A DNA stretch of 64,000 nucleotides from Lachnospiraceae bacterium (GTDB lineage Bacteria; Bacillota; Clostridia; Lachnospirales; Lachnospiraceae). A program made the position numbers and the translations under genes. The stretch is from the NCBI GenBank assembly GCA_030524705.1, contig JAUNGD010000003.1, positions 1-64,000 on the forward strand. Direction: 5' to 3'. The stretch's first letter is position 1. Each line of letters opens with the position of its first letter. A model generated the notes under the pieces. That model did no database searches and was not told the origin of the DNA. It saw only the letters and a program-made list of their open reading frames with translations. Positions 16,727-25,606 of the stretch are shown here, in pieces.

Positions 16727-18925
16727 TCATTCAATCTTTCTTTCATCCATTTTTTCTACCTGCAACGCATCTATGCTGACAGAAATCAAATCGTTGCTGT
16801 AGTCTTCTGCAAACGACTGCAGCATGGCCAGAATATCACTCTTCTCCATCTTTAATAATTCATCTAAGCTGGTTTTCTCCCAAAATGTCTGAATCGAGCT
16901 TAACATTCCGCTTATGCAGCGGTCACGTTCTCCCACCTTAATTCTGCTTTTATCTGGAATATGGTAAGAAAACCGATAATACATATTGCACCATGCAGAA
17001 CCTCTGCCCGCTTCTTCCGACTTATCCAGAGTATATTCTCCAAAAACCGGATCCTCCTCCGGCTCGCCGGTGTATTCGCTCTGTACCGCTTTTGCATTTT
17101 CCATACCAGATGCATAAACAGTTAAGGCTACAAATAGCTGTTCTTCCTCTGATAAATTCACCTTCCGATCCTCCCAGGCCATGTCTGTATTGATACGTTC
17201 CATACGGTCATAATCCGCATTCGCCCATTCCAGCAGCCCGGCATTAAAATCGCTAAGCCTCATATTCTGATAATCCTCTGTTTTCAGCGACAGCAAAGAC
17301 CGGTAATCCTCGTCCGTTCCATAATGTGATTCTCTATATTCCCATTCTTCCGCGGCGACGGCATCCTCCTCCGGTATATTCACCAATGGAGTATACGACC
17401 AGCCATCCACCGTAATCTTAAGGCCCTCCGCTGCATACTGTTTCTCAAGTATATTTTCCTGCTGTAAAATATACCTGGTCATTATTTCCGTTTCATCCTG
17501 CAATTCTTCCGCGGACCTTCCTTCCAGAATATTGCTCAGTCCCCGGCGCATGCCATCACACGCATCCATATATTCTCCAACTGTTAGCTTATCCGCGTCC
17601 AAAATAGTAAGCGTAAAGGTATATTCCAGGCTTGCCTGATCACAGGGATATGGATAATCGGTCACTGCACAGCCAGAAAATTCATGAGCTTGCCATTTCT
17701 CACCGGTCAGAGGGAGCAATGTATTATTTAAAAACCCTGAAATATCATTTACATCCCGCAGATTGTAAATAGTATCATCCTGCGAAAATCTCTCCAAAAG
17801 CTCATTGTACGCCCTGGTATCAGTGTCTTTCCAGACTCTTTCCTGATATTCTGAAACACTCATCCTTTCATATCCGTCATATTTCAGCGCCAGCAATTTC
17901 TGGTATTCTCCATCAGAAAATTCCGTATCAGGAATCTGCTCCGGCGCATCCGTATCGGAGGATGCCGAGGTGGCAAATACTGCCGTAATACTCACAATCA
18001 TAGCTGATGCAGTCACAATCATTGCAAAAGAGGGTTTCCTGATCTTCATAATCGCCATTATCCTTTCCTCAATGGCCGTTTTGCTGAAGCTGCTTCCGAA
18101 GGGCGCCAGGCTCGTCTTCTTTTCCTCCATGCTGATCAGCAGCTTTGCATATGCAGCTCTTGTGTTTTCACCAAATCTGCGTATAACCGTTTCATCACAG
18201 GATAATTCTATATCTCTGTTAAATAGAATATACATTATCCATACAAGCGGATTAAACCAGTGAATACACGCTGCAAAGACCATCACCAGCTTTGCCGCTG
18301 TATCAAACCTTTGGATATGGACGTATTCATGCTCCAGAATATAACCTATCTGACGCCTGTTTTCCCAGTCAGATGTCTTGGGCATAAGTATGACCGGATG
18401 CAAAAAGCCATAGGTAAGAGGCGCTGTTATCTGGTCTGACTGCCGCACCAAAAGCTTCCGTTTCAGTCCATGCGTCATGTACCATTCCTTCAGCAGCTCA
18501 TTCTCAAGCGGCAGCGACTGCCTGTATTTGCGGTATCCCCGAATATAAGAAACCATATAATAAGAAAAACACAGCACCGCACCTATCATCCAAATAACCG
18601 TCCAAACCGGAAACGAACCTGCCGCCTTTACCGGCTGATCCACTCCTGTAGAGTTGACTTCAACAGTTTGCTGTTCTGCCGGCAAAAACTCTGACATTTG
18701 CATCTGCCCTGTCTCGTCCATCACAGGGTAACCTTTCGGCATAAGCGTGTAAACGCTGACCGCCGATTCAAGTTCATACGGAAACAGCAGCCTGCATAAT
18801 ACAATCCCCCATAAAATTAAAAATGTTTTCTTCGGCATTCTGTGAATCAAAATTGCTCTAAGCACTACGATTGCTACTATCATAATGCCGCCTGTAAAGC
18901 TCATCTGCAGCAGGTTCACATCCAT
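16727..18925 (-). CDS. BlaR1/MecR1-like M56 metallopeptidase sensor with duplicated extracellular domain
   Basis: 732 residues. Hydrophobic segments near 8-27, 36-50, 108-127, 210-235 and 300-325 form the membrane part, with a zinc peptidase motif HEYVH at 199-203 in the cytoplasmic loop. BlaR1 relatives cleave a BlaI-type repressor after sensing a ligand outside the cell. The outer C-terminal region, about 400 residues, carries no SxxK or KTG penicillin-binding motif. It contains two related modules (YQKLLALKYDGYERMSVSEY and YRSLLSLKTEDYQNMRLSDF). The start ATG at 18925 lies just after the blaI-like stop codon with GGAGTGAGG upstream. Confidence 0.88.
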   Translation of the reverse strand: MDVNLLQMSFTGGIMIVAIVVLRAILIHRMPKKTFLILWGIVLCRLLFPYELESAVSVYTLMPKGYPVMDETGQMQMSEFLPAEQQTVEVNSTGVDQPVKAAGSFPVWTVIWMIGAVLCFSYYMVSYIRGYRKYRQSLPLENELLKEWYMTHGLKRKLLVRQSDQITAPLTYGFLHPVILMPKTSDWENRRQIGYILEHEYVHIQRFDTAAKLVMVFAACIHWFNPLVWIMYILFNRDIELSCDETVIRRFGENTRAAYAKLLISMEEKKTSLAPFGSSFSKTAIEERIMAIMKIRKPSFAMIVTASAMIVSITAVFATSASSDTDAPEQIPDTEFSDGEYQKLLALKYDGYERMSVSEYQERVWKDTDTRAYNELLERFSQDDTIYNLRDVNDISGFLNNTLLPLTGEKWQAHEFSGCAVTDYPYPCDQASLEYTFTLTILDADKLTVGEYMDACDGMRRGLSNILEGRSAEELQDETEIMTRYILQQENILEKQYAAEGLKITVDGWSYTPLVNIPEEDAVAAEEWEYRESHYGTDEDYRSLLSLKTEDYQNMRLSDFNAGLLEWANADYDRMERINTDMAWEDRKVNLSEEEQLFVALTVYASGMENAKAVQSEYTGEPEEDPVFGEYTLDKSEEAGRGSAWCNMYYRFSYHIPDKSRIKVGERDRCISGMLSSIQTFWEKTSLDELLKMEKSDILAMLQSFAEDYSNDLISVSIDALQVEKMDERKIE

Positions 18926-18929
18926 CACC

Positions 18930-19283
18930 TCACTCCAATTCACCAATAATCTGCTTCAGCCTTTCAATCTGATCAGAGGAAAGCTTTCTTCTGCCAATCA
19001 GCGCCGCAAACAGCTTATCCTCCGACCCATCATAAATTTTATCAATCAATTCGTTGGTTTCCGCTTCCTGTACCTGCTCCTTTTTTATCAGTGCATGACA
19101 CATAAAATTGGGCTCCGAACGTTTAATGGCGCCTTTCTTGATACATTTTTTGATCACCGTATAAGTGGTATTCATGTTCCAGCCAATTTCATTCTTCAAA
19201 ATATCCGAAATACGCTTCGCCGTCATATCCCCTTCCTGCCACAATACACTCATCACCTTGAGTTCCGAATCAAAAAGCTTCAT
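18930..19283 (-). CDS. blaI: BlaI/MecI/CopY family repressor
   Basis: 117 residues. A winged helix at about 7-70 (ELKVMSVLWQEGDMTAKRIS, then NMNTTYTVIKKCIKKGAIKR) and a C-terminal dimerisation part containing the usual peptidase-cleavage region. It represses its own operon, which includes the downstream M56 peptidase. Start ATG 19283 follows AAGGAGG. Three matching palindromes overlap the promoter. The name is by family; no beta-lactamase is present. Confidence 0.9.
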   Translation of the reverse strand: MKLFDSELKVMSVLWQEGDMTAKRISDILKNEIGWNMNTTYTVIKKCIKKGAIKRSEPNFMCHALIKKEQVQEAETNELIDKIYDGSEDKLFAALIGRRKLSSDQIERLKQIIGELE

Positions 19284-19309
19284 ATCCGCTTTTCCTCCTT
19301 AGTATTTAT

Positions 19310-19379
19310 ACTACTGCAATAGTTTGCATTTCTATACTATCACAGTAGTTTCCCCGTGTCAATACACTATTGCAGTAGT
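19310..19379 (-). promoter_or_regulatory. Promoter and three BlaI-type operators
   Basis: Palindromes ACTACTGCAATAGT (19310-19323), ACTATCACAGTAGT (19336-19349) and ACTATTGCAGTAGT (19366-19379) share the form ACTAN(6)TAGT. The promoter is TTGACA (19357-19362) and TAGTAT (19334-19339) with a 17-base spacer on the minus strand. One operator covers the -10, one lies just upstream of the -35 and one just downstream of the start. Confidence 0.88.
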
Positions 19380-19431
19380 TTATGTGAGAAATACCAATGC
19401 TTCTACTGCTTACGCCGATCTCAGCTTAGAA

Positions 19432-19515
19432 CAAAAGTGTGCTTCGCACACCCTCGCGCTTTCATTTTCTTTCAGGAAGCACACTTTTGCTGCATCGTTG
19501 CACAAAGTACTTTTT
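19432..19515. repeat. Palindromic dispersed repeat, copy B
   Basis: Perfect 14-base arms CAAAAGTGTGCTTC (19432-19445) and GAAGCACACTTTTG (19476-19489), with CGCACACCCTCGCG after the first arm, then TTGCACAAAGTACTTTTTATG-like text to 19517. It shares landmarks and order with copy A at 5829-6060. A further hairpin (CACGCT/AGCGTG) follows. Confidence 0.65.
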
Positions 19516-19571
19516 ATGTTATATGGAAAGAATTTTCACGCTCTAGCGTGGCACGGTCTTTCCTATGACAT

Positions 19572-19611
19572 AAAAAAGAACCGGCAGATATTTCCCAAAG
19601 AATACCTGCCG
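19572..19611 (-). terminator. Terminator of the MATE gene
   Basis: On the minus strand CGGCAGGTATTC and AATATCTGCCG pair, followed by GTTCTTTTTT. Confidence 0.8.
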
Positions 19612-19699
19612 ACCTCTGTTTTCCTTCATATCATATTCGTTTTTAATCAATACTTTTTATGCTCTGTCATTTCTCCTTATTCCATCGCTTTTCCATCCT

Positions 19700-21073
19700 T
19701 TAACTTTTCCCTCTGTTCAAATCCGCTGCCTCTAAATCCCTGAAAAATACTGCAACGATAGGCAGTGTAACGATGGCCGAACCCAGATACGCCAGCGACT
19801 GTGCCGCCTGAATTCCGGTAATTCCCCAAAAATGCGGCAGTATAAGGATCAGCGGAATAAAAATCAGACCGCTCTGCACTGCAGCGATCAGCAAAGCCCT
19901 GCCTTTTTTTCCGATACTCTGGAACAGCATACTCCCTACCGCTGATATTGGAAGGGTAAATAGAAGCCTGCACATCCACCGAAGCGCTCCTGTTCCCATT
20001 TCCAGAATACTTTCCTCATCGCGGAACAGACGGATAATTCCAGGGGCGTTGATATAGCAGGCCGCACAGAGAGCCCCCATAATGCTCATTCCCATTAACA
20101 TCGTAAACCATGCCGCCTTTTTTACACGACCATACTTCCTGGCGCCGTAATTGAAAGCGCTGACCGGCTGAAACCCCTGGGCAATTCCCAAAGCAAAGCT
20201 GAACAACAGATTACTGCACCTTCCTACAATACTCATGGCTGCGATCGCCGCATCGCCGTAAACGGAGGCCTGCACATTGACGATCGTAGTAGAAATACTG
20301 TTTAATCCCTGCCTCGTCAGACTTGGAAGCCCGGTCAGAACAATATTTTTTATATCTGCGAAGTCTTTTGTAATATAGCGGGGATGAAGCTTCGTGACAG
20401 TCTTTCCCTTCAAAAAAGGATACAATAGAATTGCGGTACTGATATACTGGGAAACGGCAGTCGATAAACCGGCCCCGGCAGTTCCCATATGGCAGGTAAA
20501 AATCAGGATCGGATCCAGGAACATATTCAGGATGCCGCCCGCCGTCAGTCCCACCATGGCAAAAAAAGCCCTGCCCTCATAGCGCAGAATATTGTTCAGG
20601 ACACATCCCACCGTCATCGCAGGACCAGAAATCAGAATAAACGCCCCATAAGTCTTTGCGTCCGCAAGAATCGTATCGGTACTTCCCAAAAGACGCATCA
20701 GAGATGTGGGAAATAATAAACCCAAAACTCCGATCAATACGCCGGTTGCCAGAGACAGAAACACGCTTGTCGACGCAAAAATCTTTGCATGCTCTACTTT
20801 TCTTGCCCCTAAAAGACGGCTGATATTGCTCCCCGCGCCATGTCCGAACATAAAGCCAAACGCCTGCAGGATAGCCATCAACGCAAATACAATTCCGGTG
20901 GCGCCGCTTGCGGCAACACTGATCTTACTTACATAAAAAGTATCCGCCATATTGTAAATATTTGTAATGAGCATGCTCACTGTGGTAGGCATCCCCAGCA
21001 TCAAGACCAGTTTCCATACCGGCGTACAGGTCATTTTATTATATTGTCTGCTTTCCTCATCCTCCACACACAT
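19700..21073 (-). CDS. MATE family efflux transporter
   Basis: 457 residues with about 12 membrane helices. Two MATE halves are visible: PTTVSMLITNIYNMADTFYV in the first and GLPSLTRQGLNSISTTIVN in the second, plus the FNYGARKY signature near 300. Such pumps exchange cationic drugs or metabolites for Na+ or H+ across the plasma membrane. Start ATG 21073 follows AAGGAAGG. It is transcribed alone with its own terminator. Substrate unknown. Confidence 0.93.
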   Translation of the reverse strand: MCVEDEESRQYNKMTCTPVWKLVLMLGMPTTVSMLITNIYNMADTFYVSKISVAASGATGIVFALMAILQAFGFMFGHGAGSNISRLLGARKVEHAKIFASTSVFLSLATGVLIGVLGLLFPTSLMRLLGSTDTILADAKTYGAFILISGPAMTVGCVLNNILRYEGRAFFAMVGLTAGGILNMFLDPILIFTCHMGTAGAGLSTAVSQYISTAILLYPFLKGKTVTKLHPRYITKDFADIKNIVLTGLPSLTRQGLNSISTTIVNVQASVYGDAAIAAMSIVGRCSNLLFSFALGIAQGFQPVSAFNYGARKYGRVKKAAWFTMLMGMSIMGALCAACYINAPGIIRLFRDEESILEMGTGALRWMCRLLFTLPISAVGSMLFQSIGKKGRALLIAAVQSGLIFIPLILILPHFWGITGIQAAQSLAYLGSAIVTLPIVAVFFRDLEAADLNRGKS

Positions 21074-21452
21074 AACCTTCCTTCAATCATCCATTATATT
21101 TTCTGAGCTTCAAATCTGATACGGCATCTGTTCTGCCGCCGGATTTTCTGTCGTATTCTGTCATTCTATCACTTTCATACCGGGATAACAATACATGATT
21201 TTGGCAAGGTACAGGACATCTTTTATATGCAATACATCCAAAATTCTTTTCTGAAGATAAAGATGAGAATAATCCATCCACCGTAAATTACTGCACGGTC
21301 AGGTACTGAAACAAAGAACCCTGATTCAGCCACTTCCACGGCTTCACAGATCGGTCTTCGGGCAAAATGCCATGCATCTTCATTTTTCAGCATATACCCG
21401 ATCGGCATCTGCGTAATTGCAGTAAATGTATTGATTGACAGATTCACAAACA
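21074..21452. other. Gene-free spacer
   Basis: Between the MATE start and the CoA-transferase terminator I see no gene. A minus-strand open frame (21223-21564) runs through it, but it contains the terminator hairpin and overlaps the CoA-transferase end, so it is not called. Confidence 0.6.
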
Positions 21453-21491
21453 AAGAGACAAGTCTGCTATTTTCTGACCTCCTTGTCTCTT
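21453..21491 (-). terminator. Terminator of the CoA-transferase gene
   Basis: AAGAGACAAG (21453-21462) and CTTGTCTCTT (21482-21491) are perfect 10-base arms; on the minus strand TTGTTTG follows. Confidence 0.8.
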
Positions 21492-21532
21492 CATTCGTTA
21501 TTATGTTCCTTTCAGCACATCCCTGGATCACC

Positions 21533-23044
21533 CTATATCTCCACTTCAAATGGCAGTTGTGCAAGAATGTCCCGCTGCACGTCTATTCCCGGATAAGCTT
21601 CGATCAGCTTAAGCCCTTTCGGCGTCAGCCGGAAAACACAGCGTTCCGTCACATACAGTACCTTCTGTCCATTTGCGATTGCCCGCTTTGCGGAAAAGCT
21701 GATACTGCTTACCTTATCTACAAATTTTGAAATTGTTCCCTCCTGATGTATCGTCACGATTCCCTTTTTCTGGGAAACCTCCAGTCCCTTGGTATTGAAA
21801 GTCATACAGAAGACGACCGTCGGCGTCTTCGCCGTAATATTTGCAAAACCGCCGATCCCGGCAAAAGCCCCGGGGCCGCGGTGAGCGTTGACATTTCCCT
21901 GGCCGTCCACCTCCAGAGCGCCCATAAAGCAAATATCCAGCCCGCCGTTATCATAGAGGTCAAACTGGTTCGCCATATCATAAACAGACGCAGCGCCGAT
22001 CATCGCTCCAAACGCTTCCCCGGAAACCGGAAAGCCGCCGATGCCTCCAGACTCTACCGTAAGCGTAACCAGATCCAGCATACCGTTTTTTCTCGCATGT
22101 CTGGACACCATTTCAGGAATACCGATGCCGATATTGACAATGTCATCCACCCGCAGCTCCATCGCCGCCCTTCTTCCAATGATATTGCCGACAACACTGT
22201 TTTTCTGCGGCTTCTGGGAAACCGTGTCAATCTTCTCGTTCCATACGCTCCATTCTTCATAGGGAATCTCAAAGCTTCCGGTCAGGGCCGTATATGCTTC
22301 ATTGCGCTTTTCCGGCTCTGTTACCACCACCGCATCCACCAGGCATCCCGGAATAATTGCATTTCTGGGACGGGCAGGCGTATCGACAAGCCGGTCAACC
22401 TGCACGATCACCTTACCGTGATTTGCCTTCACCGCCTGGCAGATAGACAATGCATCCCCAGACATAAACATATCGTCAAAGGAAATATTTCCCTTCCGGT
22501 CCGCCGCGGTTCCCTTAATCAGCGCAACCGTGAGCTTCGGCAATTTATAGTAAAGGAACTCTTCTCCATCCACCTCCACATATTTGACCAGAGAATCGTC
22601 AATGGATATTCGGTTAATGCCTGGGCCTTCCTTTCTCGGATCCACAAAAATATCCAGTCCGACCTTGGAAAGAGCCCCCGGCAGTCCCCCAGCCTGAGCG
22701 CGGATCGCATGGGAAATACAGCCCAAAGGCAGATTGTACGCCTCAAAACGATCCTCCAGCACAAGCTTCTTCGTGCTCAGCATCGCTCCGAAATGTCCGC
22801 AGATCAACCGGTCCACCGCGCCTTCACGAATATATCCCTCCGCATTTCGTTCTTCATCCCAGACGCCAAAGCCGGCACTGGAAACGACCGTCAAATGCCT
22901 CGGGGACTGCATTCTCTGATATCTCTTGTAAAGAGCCTCATGCAGCTCCACCGGACTCTCAATACCTACAAATGAATTGACACAAATACAGTCTCCATCC
23001 CGAATCAGGCGAATCGCTTCGTCTGAACTCATAATTTCATACAT
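21533..23044 (-). CDS. Acyl-CoA:acetate/3-ketoacid CoA-transferase (class I, fused subunits)
   Basis: 503 residues joining alpha-like (1-240) and beta-like (290-500) halves, as in propionate CoA-transferase and YdiF. It moves CoA between a short acyl-CoA and a carboxylate such as acetate through a glutamyl-CoA intermediate. The catalytic glutamate is Glu331 in TVESGGIGG, and SGDALSICQAVK is typical of the first half. Start ATG 23044 follows GGAGAGAAG; more distant starts lack a site. It is a single gene. Its substrate (propionate, lactate or butyrate) cannot be read from sequence. Confidence 0.9.
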   Translation of the reverse strand: MYEIMSSDEAIRLIRDGDCICVNSFVGIESPVELHEALYKRYQRMQSPRHLTVVSSAGFGVWDEERNAEGYIREGAVDRLICGHFGAMLSTKKLVLEDRFEAYNLPLGCISHAIRAQAGGLPGALSKVGLDIFVDPRKEGPGINRISIDDSLVKYVEVDGEEFLYYKLPKLTVALIKGTAADRKGNISFDDMFMSGDALSICQAVKANHGKVIVQVDRLVDTPARPRNAIIPGCLVDAVVVTEPEKRNEAYTALTGSFEIPYEEWSVWNEKIDTVSQKPQKNSVVGNIIGRRAAMELRVDDIVNIGIGIPEMVSRHARKNGMLDLVTLTVESGGIGGFPVSGEAFGAMIGAASVYDMANQFDLYDNGGLDICFMGALEVDGQGNVNAHRGPGAFAGIGGFANITAKTPTVVFCMTFNTKGLEVSQKKGIVTIHQEGTISKFVDKVSSISFSAKRAIANGQKVLYVTERCVFRLTPKGLKLIEAYPGIDVQRDILAQLPFEVEI

Positions 23045-23346
23045 GAATACTTCTCTCCTCATAAATAACATACTGGGGCACTCTACTCCTCGGCATACTC
23101 ACTCTTTACAGAGTATTGTACTGAAGATCCAAAATGTCTCAGACATGAGATTTATTCTAACAGAATAATATTTCAAAGTCCAGAAACTTTGCATCTAAAT
23201 AACAGAAACAAAAAGATACATTAAAAGGATTTTTATGCTAAAATACAAAAGACCAACCTGTAAAGCCTGAATCAAGAAGTTTTCCAAATCGGTTCTTTAT
23301 TTTATTTATATATTTTTTTCTAACCATGGCTCTGTCCTTCTGATTT
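23045..23346. promoter_or_regulatory. CoA-transferase leader with a perfect palindrome
   Basis: The spacer holds ATGTCTCAGACAT at 23134-23146, a perfect inverted repeat of six-base arms that could be a repressor site for the CoA-transferase gene. A -35/-10 pair is not convincing. The rest is AT-rich and holds no gene. Confidence 0.35.
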
Positions 23347-24063
23347 TTAATAATACGCTTTTATCGACATCCCATCATCATAATACTGCAAATCTACCCA
23401 ATAATCGCGAATACAGTATTCTGTTCTCCAATCCTGAAGAGAATACAGCTTCATCGTTTGAAAGTCTACCAGACAAAACGGAATTGGTTTCTTTTTTTCA
23501 TAGCGCCGTTTACTTATCGTCAACGAATCCGCAACCTTTGTCAAACAGATCGGACAAAGATTTTCTTCAATCAGTGCCTTATCAAGGGTGAGGCTGTCAT
23601 TCCATGTAACCCGCAGGGCAGTCCTGTGCCCCGAAGATACCCGGTCAGCAAATATGTTTATCTGTCCCGTATTCACTTGACTTATGGATGTAACGGCAGC
23701 CAAATGGCCAGGCTGGCTTCCATTACCAGTGCATGATAAAAAGTCTATCATATACCAGTCATTCAGTGAAATCAATCCTATTGTATCAAACTGCCGGTAA
23801 TATCCGATCATGCTCTCGGTATCATCACCACAAAGAAAACACAGGTCTTTGTCCGACAGTTTCGAATGAAACTCCTGATATTCAATAAGTTCACATTCCA
23901 GATCCATCAGATATCTTTTGATTTCTTTTGTAAATACCATGCAGAGTAGCATCACGGGCAGAATACATGATATACTTTTCCATACCCTTACTGATTTTAT
24001 TTTATTGCATACTCCCTCCTCTGACGATGCCTTCTCTTTTCGAATTTTCCTCCTGAACCTCAT
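23347..24063 (-). CDS. Membrane-anchored protein with CxxC motifs, unknown function
   Basis: 238 residues. A basic N-terminus (MRFRRKIRKEK) precedes one hydrophobic segment at about 26-44 (WKSISCILPVMLLCMVFTK), so the rest is probably outside. Two Cys pairs (CFLCG near 75 and CPIC near 168) could bind metal or form disulfides. I do not recognise the family. The ATG at 24063 is chosen because AAAGGAG lies eight bases upstream; the ATG at 24069 is too close to that site. It is divergent from a ribbon-helix-helix gene, with shared repeats between them. Confidence 0.65.
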   Translation of the reverse strand: MRFRRKIRKEKASSEEGVCNKIKSVRVWKSISCILPVMLLCMVFTKEIKRYLMDLECELIEYQEFHSKLSDKDLCFLCGDDTESMIGYYRQFDTIGLISLNDWYMIDFLSCTGNGSQPGHLAAVTSISQVNTGQINIFADRVSSGHRTALRVTWNDSLTLDKALIEENLCPICLTKVADSLTISKRRYEKKKPIPFCLVDFQTMKLYSLQDWRTEYCIRDYWVDLQYYDDGMSIKAYY

Positions 24064-24099
24064 CCCCATCGCTCCTTTGACATCTGAAAATAAATTCTA

Positions 24100-24158
24100 T
24101 GTACTTAAAACAAGTTCATTTTAAACACTTCTTCAGAAATGTACTTAAAATGTACTTA
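24100..24158. promoter_or_regulatory. Candidate operator repeats TGTACTTA between divergent genes
   Basis: TGTACTTAAAA occurs at 24100-24110 and 24140-24150, and TGTACTTA at 24151-24158 immediately abuts the second copy. Short tandem sites are typical for ribbon-helix-helix repressors, and such a gene starts at 24200. Confidence 0.5.
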
Positions 24159-24199
24159 TGAACTCATTATATACTTGTTTTAGTCTGAAAGGAATAACT

Positions 24200-24361
24200 A
24201 TGGAAAAAGATAAACATTTAGGTCTGCGAATTGACTCAGAAACTCACCGAAAACTGAAAAGTCTTGCCGAATTTGATGGGCGCTCTATTAACGGAGAAGT
24301 ATTATATTTAATACGTCAGGCCATCATCAGACACGAGCAGAGATATGGCACTTTAAAATAA
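24200..24361 (+). CDS. Arc-like ribbon-helix-helix DNA-binding protein
   Basis: 53 residues: HLGLRIDSETHRKLKSLAEF forms the beta strand and first helix, GRSINGEVLYLIRQAI the second, matching the Arc/MetJ-type fold. Such proteins act as dimeric repressors or antitoxins. Start ATG 24200 follows AAAGGAA. No toxin-like gene follows. The direct TGTACTTA repeats just upstream suggest autoregulation and control of the divergent membrane protein. Confidence 0.8.
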   Translation: MEKDKHLGLRIDSETHRKLKSLAEFDGRSINGEVLYLIRQAIIRHEQRYGTLK

Positions 24362-24520
24362 CAGCCAAAACCTTTACATCCTGCAACTGAAGTTTTTCCC
24401 TGTCCAATATTTATTTGTGGCGTTACATCCAGATATAAATATTCACTTTTCCACGTGTATAAGAAGTCTGACAAGACATCTTAGAACTTATATTTCTATT
24501 CTACATTTCATACACTATAG

Positions 24521-24549
24521 TTGTCAAATACTTGATTATATTTTGATAA
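24521..24549 (+). promoter_or_regulatory. Promoter of the plus-strand XRE gene
   Basis: TTGTCA at 24521-24526 and TGATAA at 24544-24549 with a 17-base spacer. Between the RHH gene and this site nothing else is visible. Confidence 0.6.
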
Positions 24550-24572
24550 TTTATATGGAGAGGTAAAATAGG

Positions 24573-24812
24573 ATGTATAATCAGGATTATGGATATATTC
24601 GCATTAAATTGGCTGAACTGATAGCAGAACGAGGCATCAGTAAAAACAAGCTGTCCCATCGTGCTGAAATGCAACGCTCCCAAATTAATCAATACTGCAA
24701 TAATCAGGTCACACGTTTAGATACTGCTGTTCTGGCCCGTATCTGTTCTACATTGGATTGCCGGATTGAGGACTTACTGGAATTCATTCCTTCTGAATCA
24801 GAAGAAACATGA
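24573..24812 (+). CDS. XRE-family helix-turn-helix protein, short
   Basis: 79 residues, almost entirely a Cro/CI-type helix-turn-helix: IRIKLAELIAERGISKNKLS, then MQRSQINQYCNNQVTRLD and ICSTLDCRIEDLLEF. This compact form (YozG-like) is common in Firmicutes as a stand-alone regulator. Start ATG 24573 follows GGAGAGG. Target unknown. Confidence 0.85.
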   Translation: MYNQDYGYIRIKLAELIAERGISKNKLSHRAEMQRSQINQYCNNQVTRLDTAVLARICSTLDCRIEDLLEFIPSESEET

Positions 24813-24892
24813 TCATAAAAGCAGGTGTGTGCTCCATACTTGCTTTTATTTTGCGCAAATACCTCCTCTATAGTATTAGACACTATTCTCAT
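24704..24892 (-). other. Possible 62-codon gene convergent with the XRE gene
   Basis: A minus-strand frame from ATG 24892 (MRIVSNTIEEVFAQNKSKYG) has a strong ribosome binding site (GAGGAGG), but its last third overlaps the XRE gene on the other strand by 109 bases. I do not recognise the product. Confidence 0.25.
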
Positions 24893-25010
24893 TCTCTGTT
24901 CCTCCTCTGTATGTTTATTTTTGATGCTTAACTTTGCTTCACTCTGATGTATCGTATTTGCGATAAACGTTTTTACGTTTTTCTTATTCGTATATACGAA
25001 TATTATCACA

Positions 25011-25058
25011 TTAAAAGCGGCATGTCAAGAACAAAATAAATTTAATCCGGACATGCCG
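25011..25058 (-). terminator. Terminator of the minus-strand XRE gene
   Basis: CGGCATGTC (25018-25026) and GACATGCCG (25050-25058) pair; on the minus strand CTTTTAAT follows. Confidence 0.7.
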
Positions 25059-25063
25059 ACTCC

Positions 25064-25408
25064 CTAATCTAATTTATTTTTCAGTGCATCCATATAGCCT
25101 AACAGCTTTGCTTTGTCATTTGTCTGCAGTGAATGGTAAGACTCCAGCAATGCGTATTCCTCGGAATCTTTCCCTATAACAACATAATCTTTTTGCTGTG
25201 TACCCTTACACTCCGTATCCCCCAGCAGTTCATATACTGATACATCCAATACGCTGCATATGACCATAATTTTATCTGCCGCTGGATTTGTCTTCTTTCT
25301 CTTCCAGTCGCTGATCGTACTCTGTGCAATTCCGGTTTTCTCGGAAAAAGTTTTCTGCGACATCCCCTTTTCATTTAAAATACAAAAAATACGCTCACTG
25401 ATGATCAC
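25064..25408 (-). CDS. XRE-family transcriptional regulator
   Basis: 114 residues. N-terminal helix-turn-helix of the phage-repressor type (SERIFCILNEKGMSQKTFSE, then IAQSTISDWKRKKTNPAADK and LDVSVYELLG), then a short acidic tail that probably dimerises. The start is a GTG at 25408 with AAAGG about 11 bases upstream; no better start is in frame. It has its own promoter and terminator. Target unknown. Confidence 0.85.
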   Translation of the reverse strand: MIISERIFCILNEKGMSQKTFSEKTGIAQSTISDWKRKKTNPAADKIMVICSVLDVSVYELLGDTECKGTQQKDYVVIGKDSEEYALLESYHSLQTNDKAKLLGYMDALKNKLD

Positions 25409-25479
25409 TGCTGCTACGACCTTTCTCTCACAATTTTATCATACGTAATATCCTCCGGCCTGTTTTCGCCGACGCTCCT

Positions 25480-25508
25480 ATTATAATCGTTCCCCCTACC
25501 GAAGTAAA
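25480..25508 (-). promoter_or_regulatory. Promoter of the minus-strand XRE gene
   Basis: TTTACT (25503-25508) and TATAAT (25480-25485) with a 17-base spacer on the minus strand. Confidence 0.6.
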
Positions 25509-25511
25509 GAT

Positions 25512-25606
25512 TTTTCCTGTCCTGCTTCCGCGCGGCGCTAGTCTTCTCTTCTGCCTCCGTGCGATACTGTTCTCCCAGCCCATTTCCGCACGGCGCGGTT
25601 CCTATT
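25512..25606 (-). repeat. Degenerate ~30-bp purine-rich tandem repeat after the SGNH hydrolase gene
   Basis: On the minus strand three units begin GCGCCGTGCGGAA, TCGCACGGAGGC and GCGCCGCGCGGAAGC and end in GGAGAA or GGAAAA-like text, from the SGNH hydrolase stop codon to the next promoter. Confidence 0.45.

Noticed and set aside
21223-21564. A 113-codon minus-strand frame after the CoA-transferase gene
   Set aside because: It overlaps the end of the CoA-transferase gene and contains its terminator hairpin; no ribosome binding site.
21746-22975. A 409-codon plus-strand open frame opposite the CoA-transferase gene
   Set aside because: Antisense to a well-conserved enzyme; composition is that of a complement frame.
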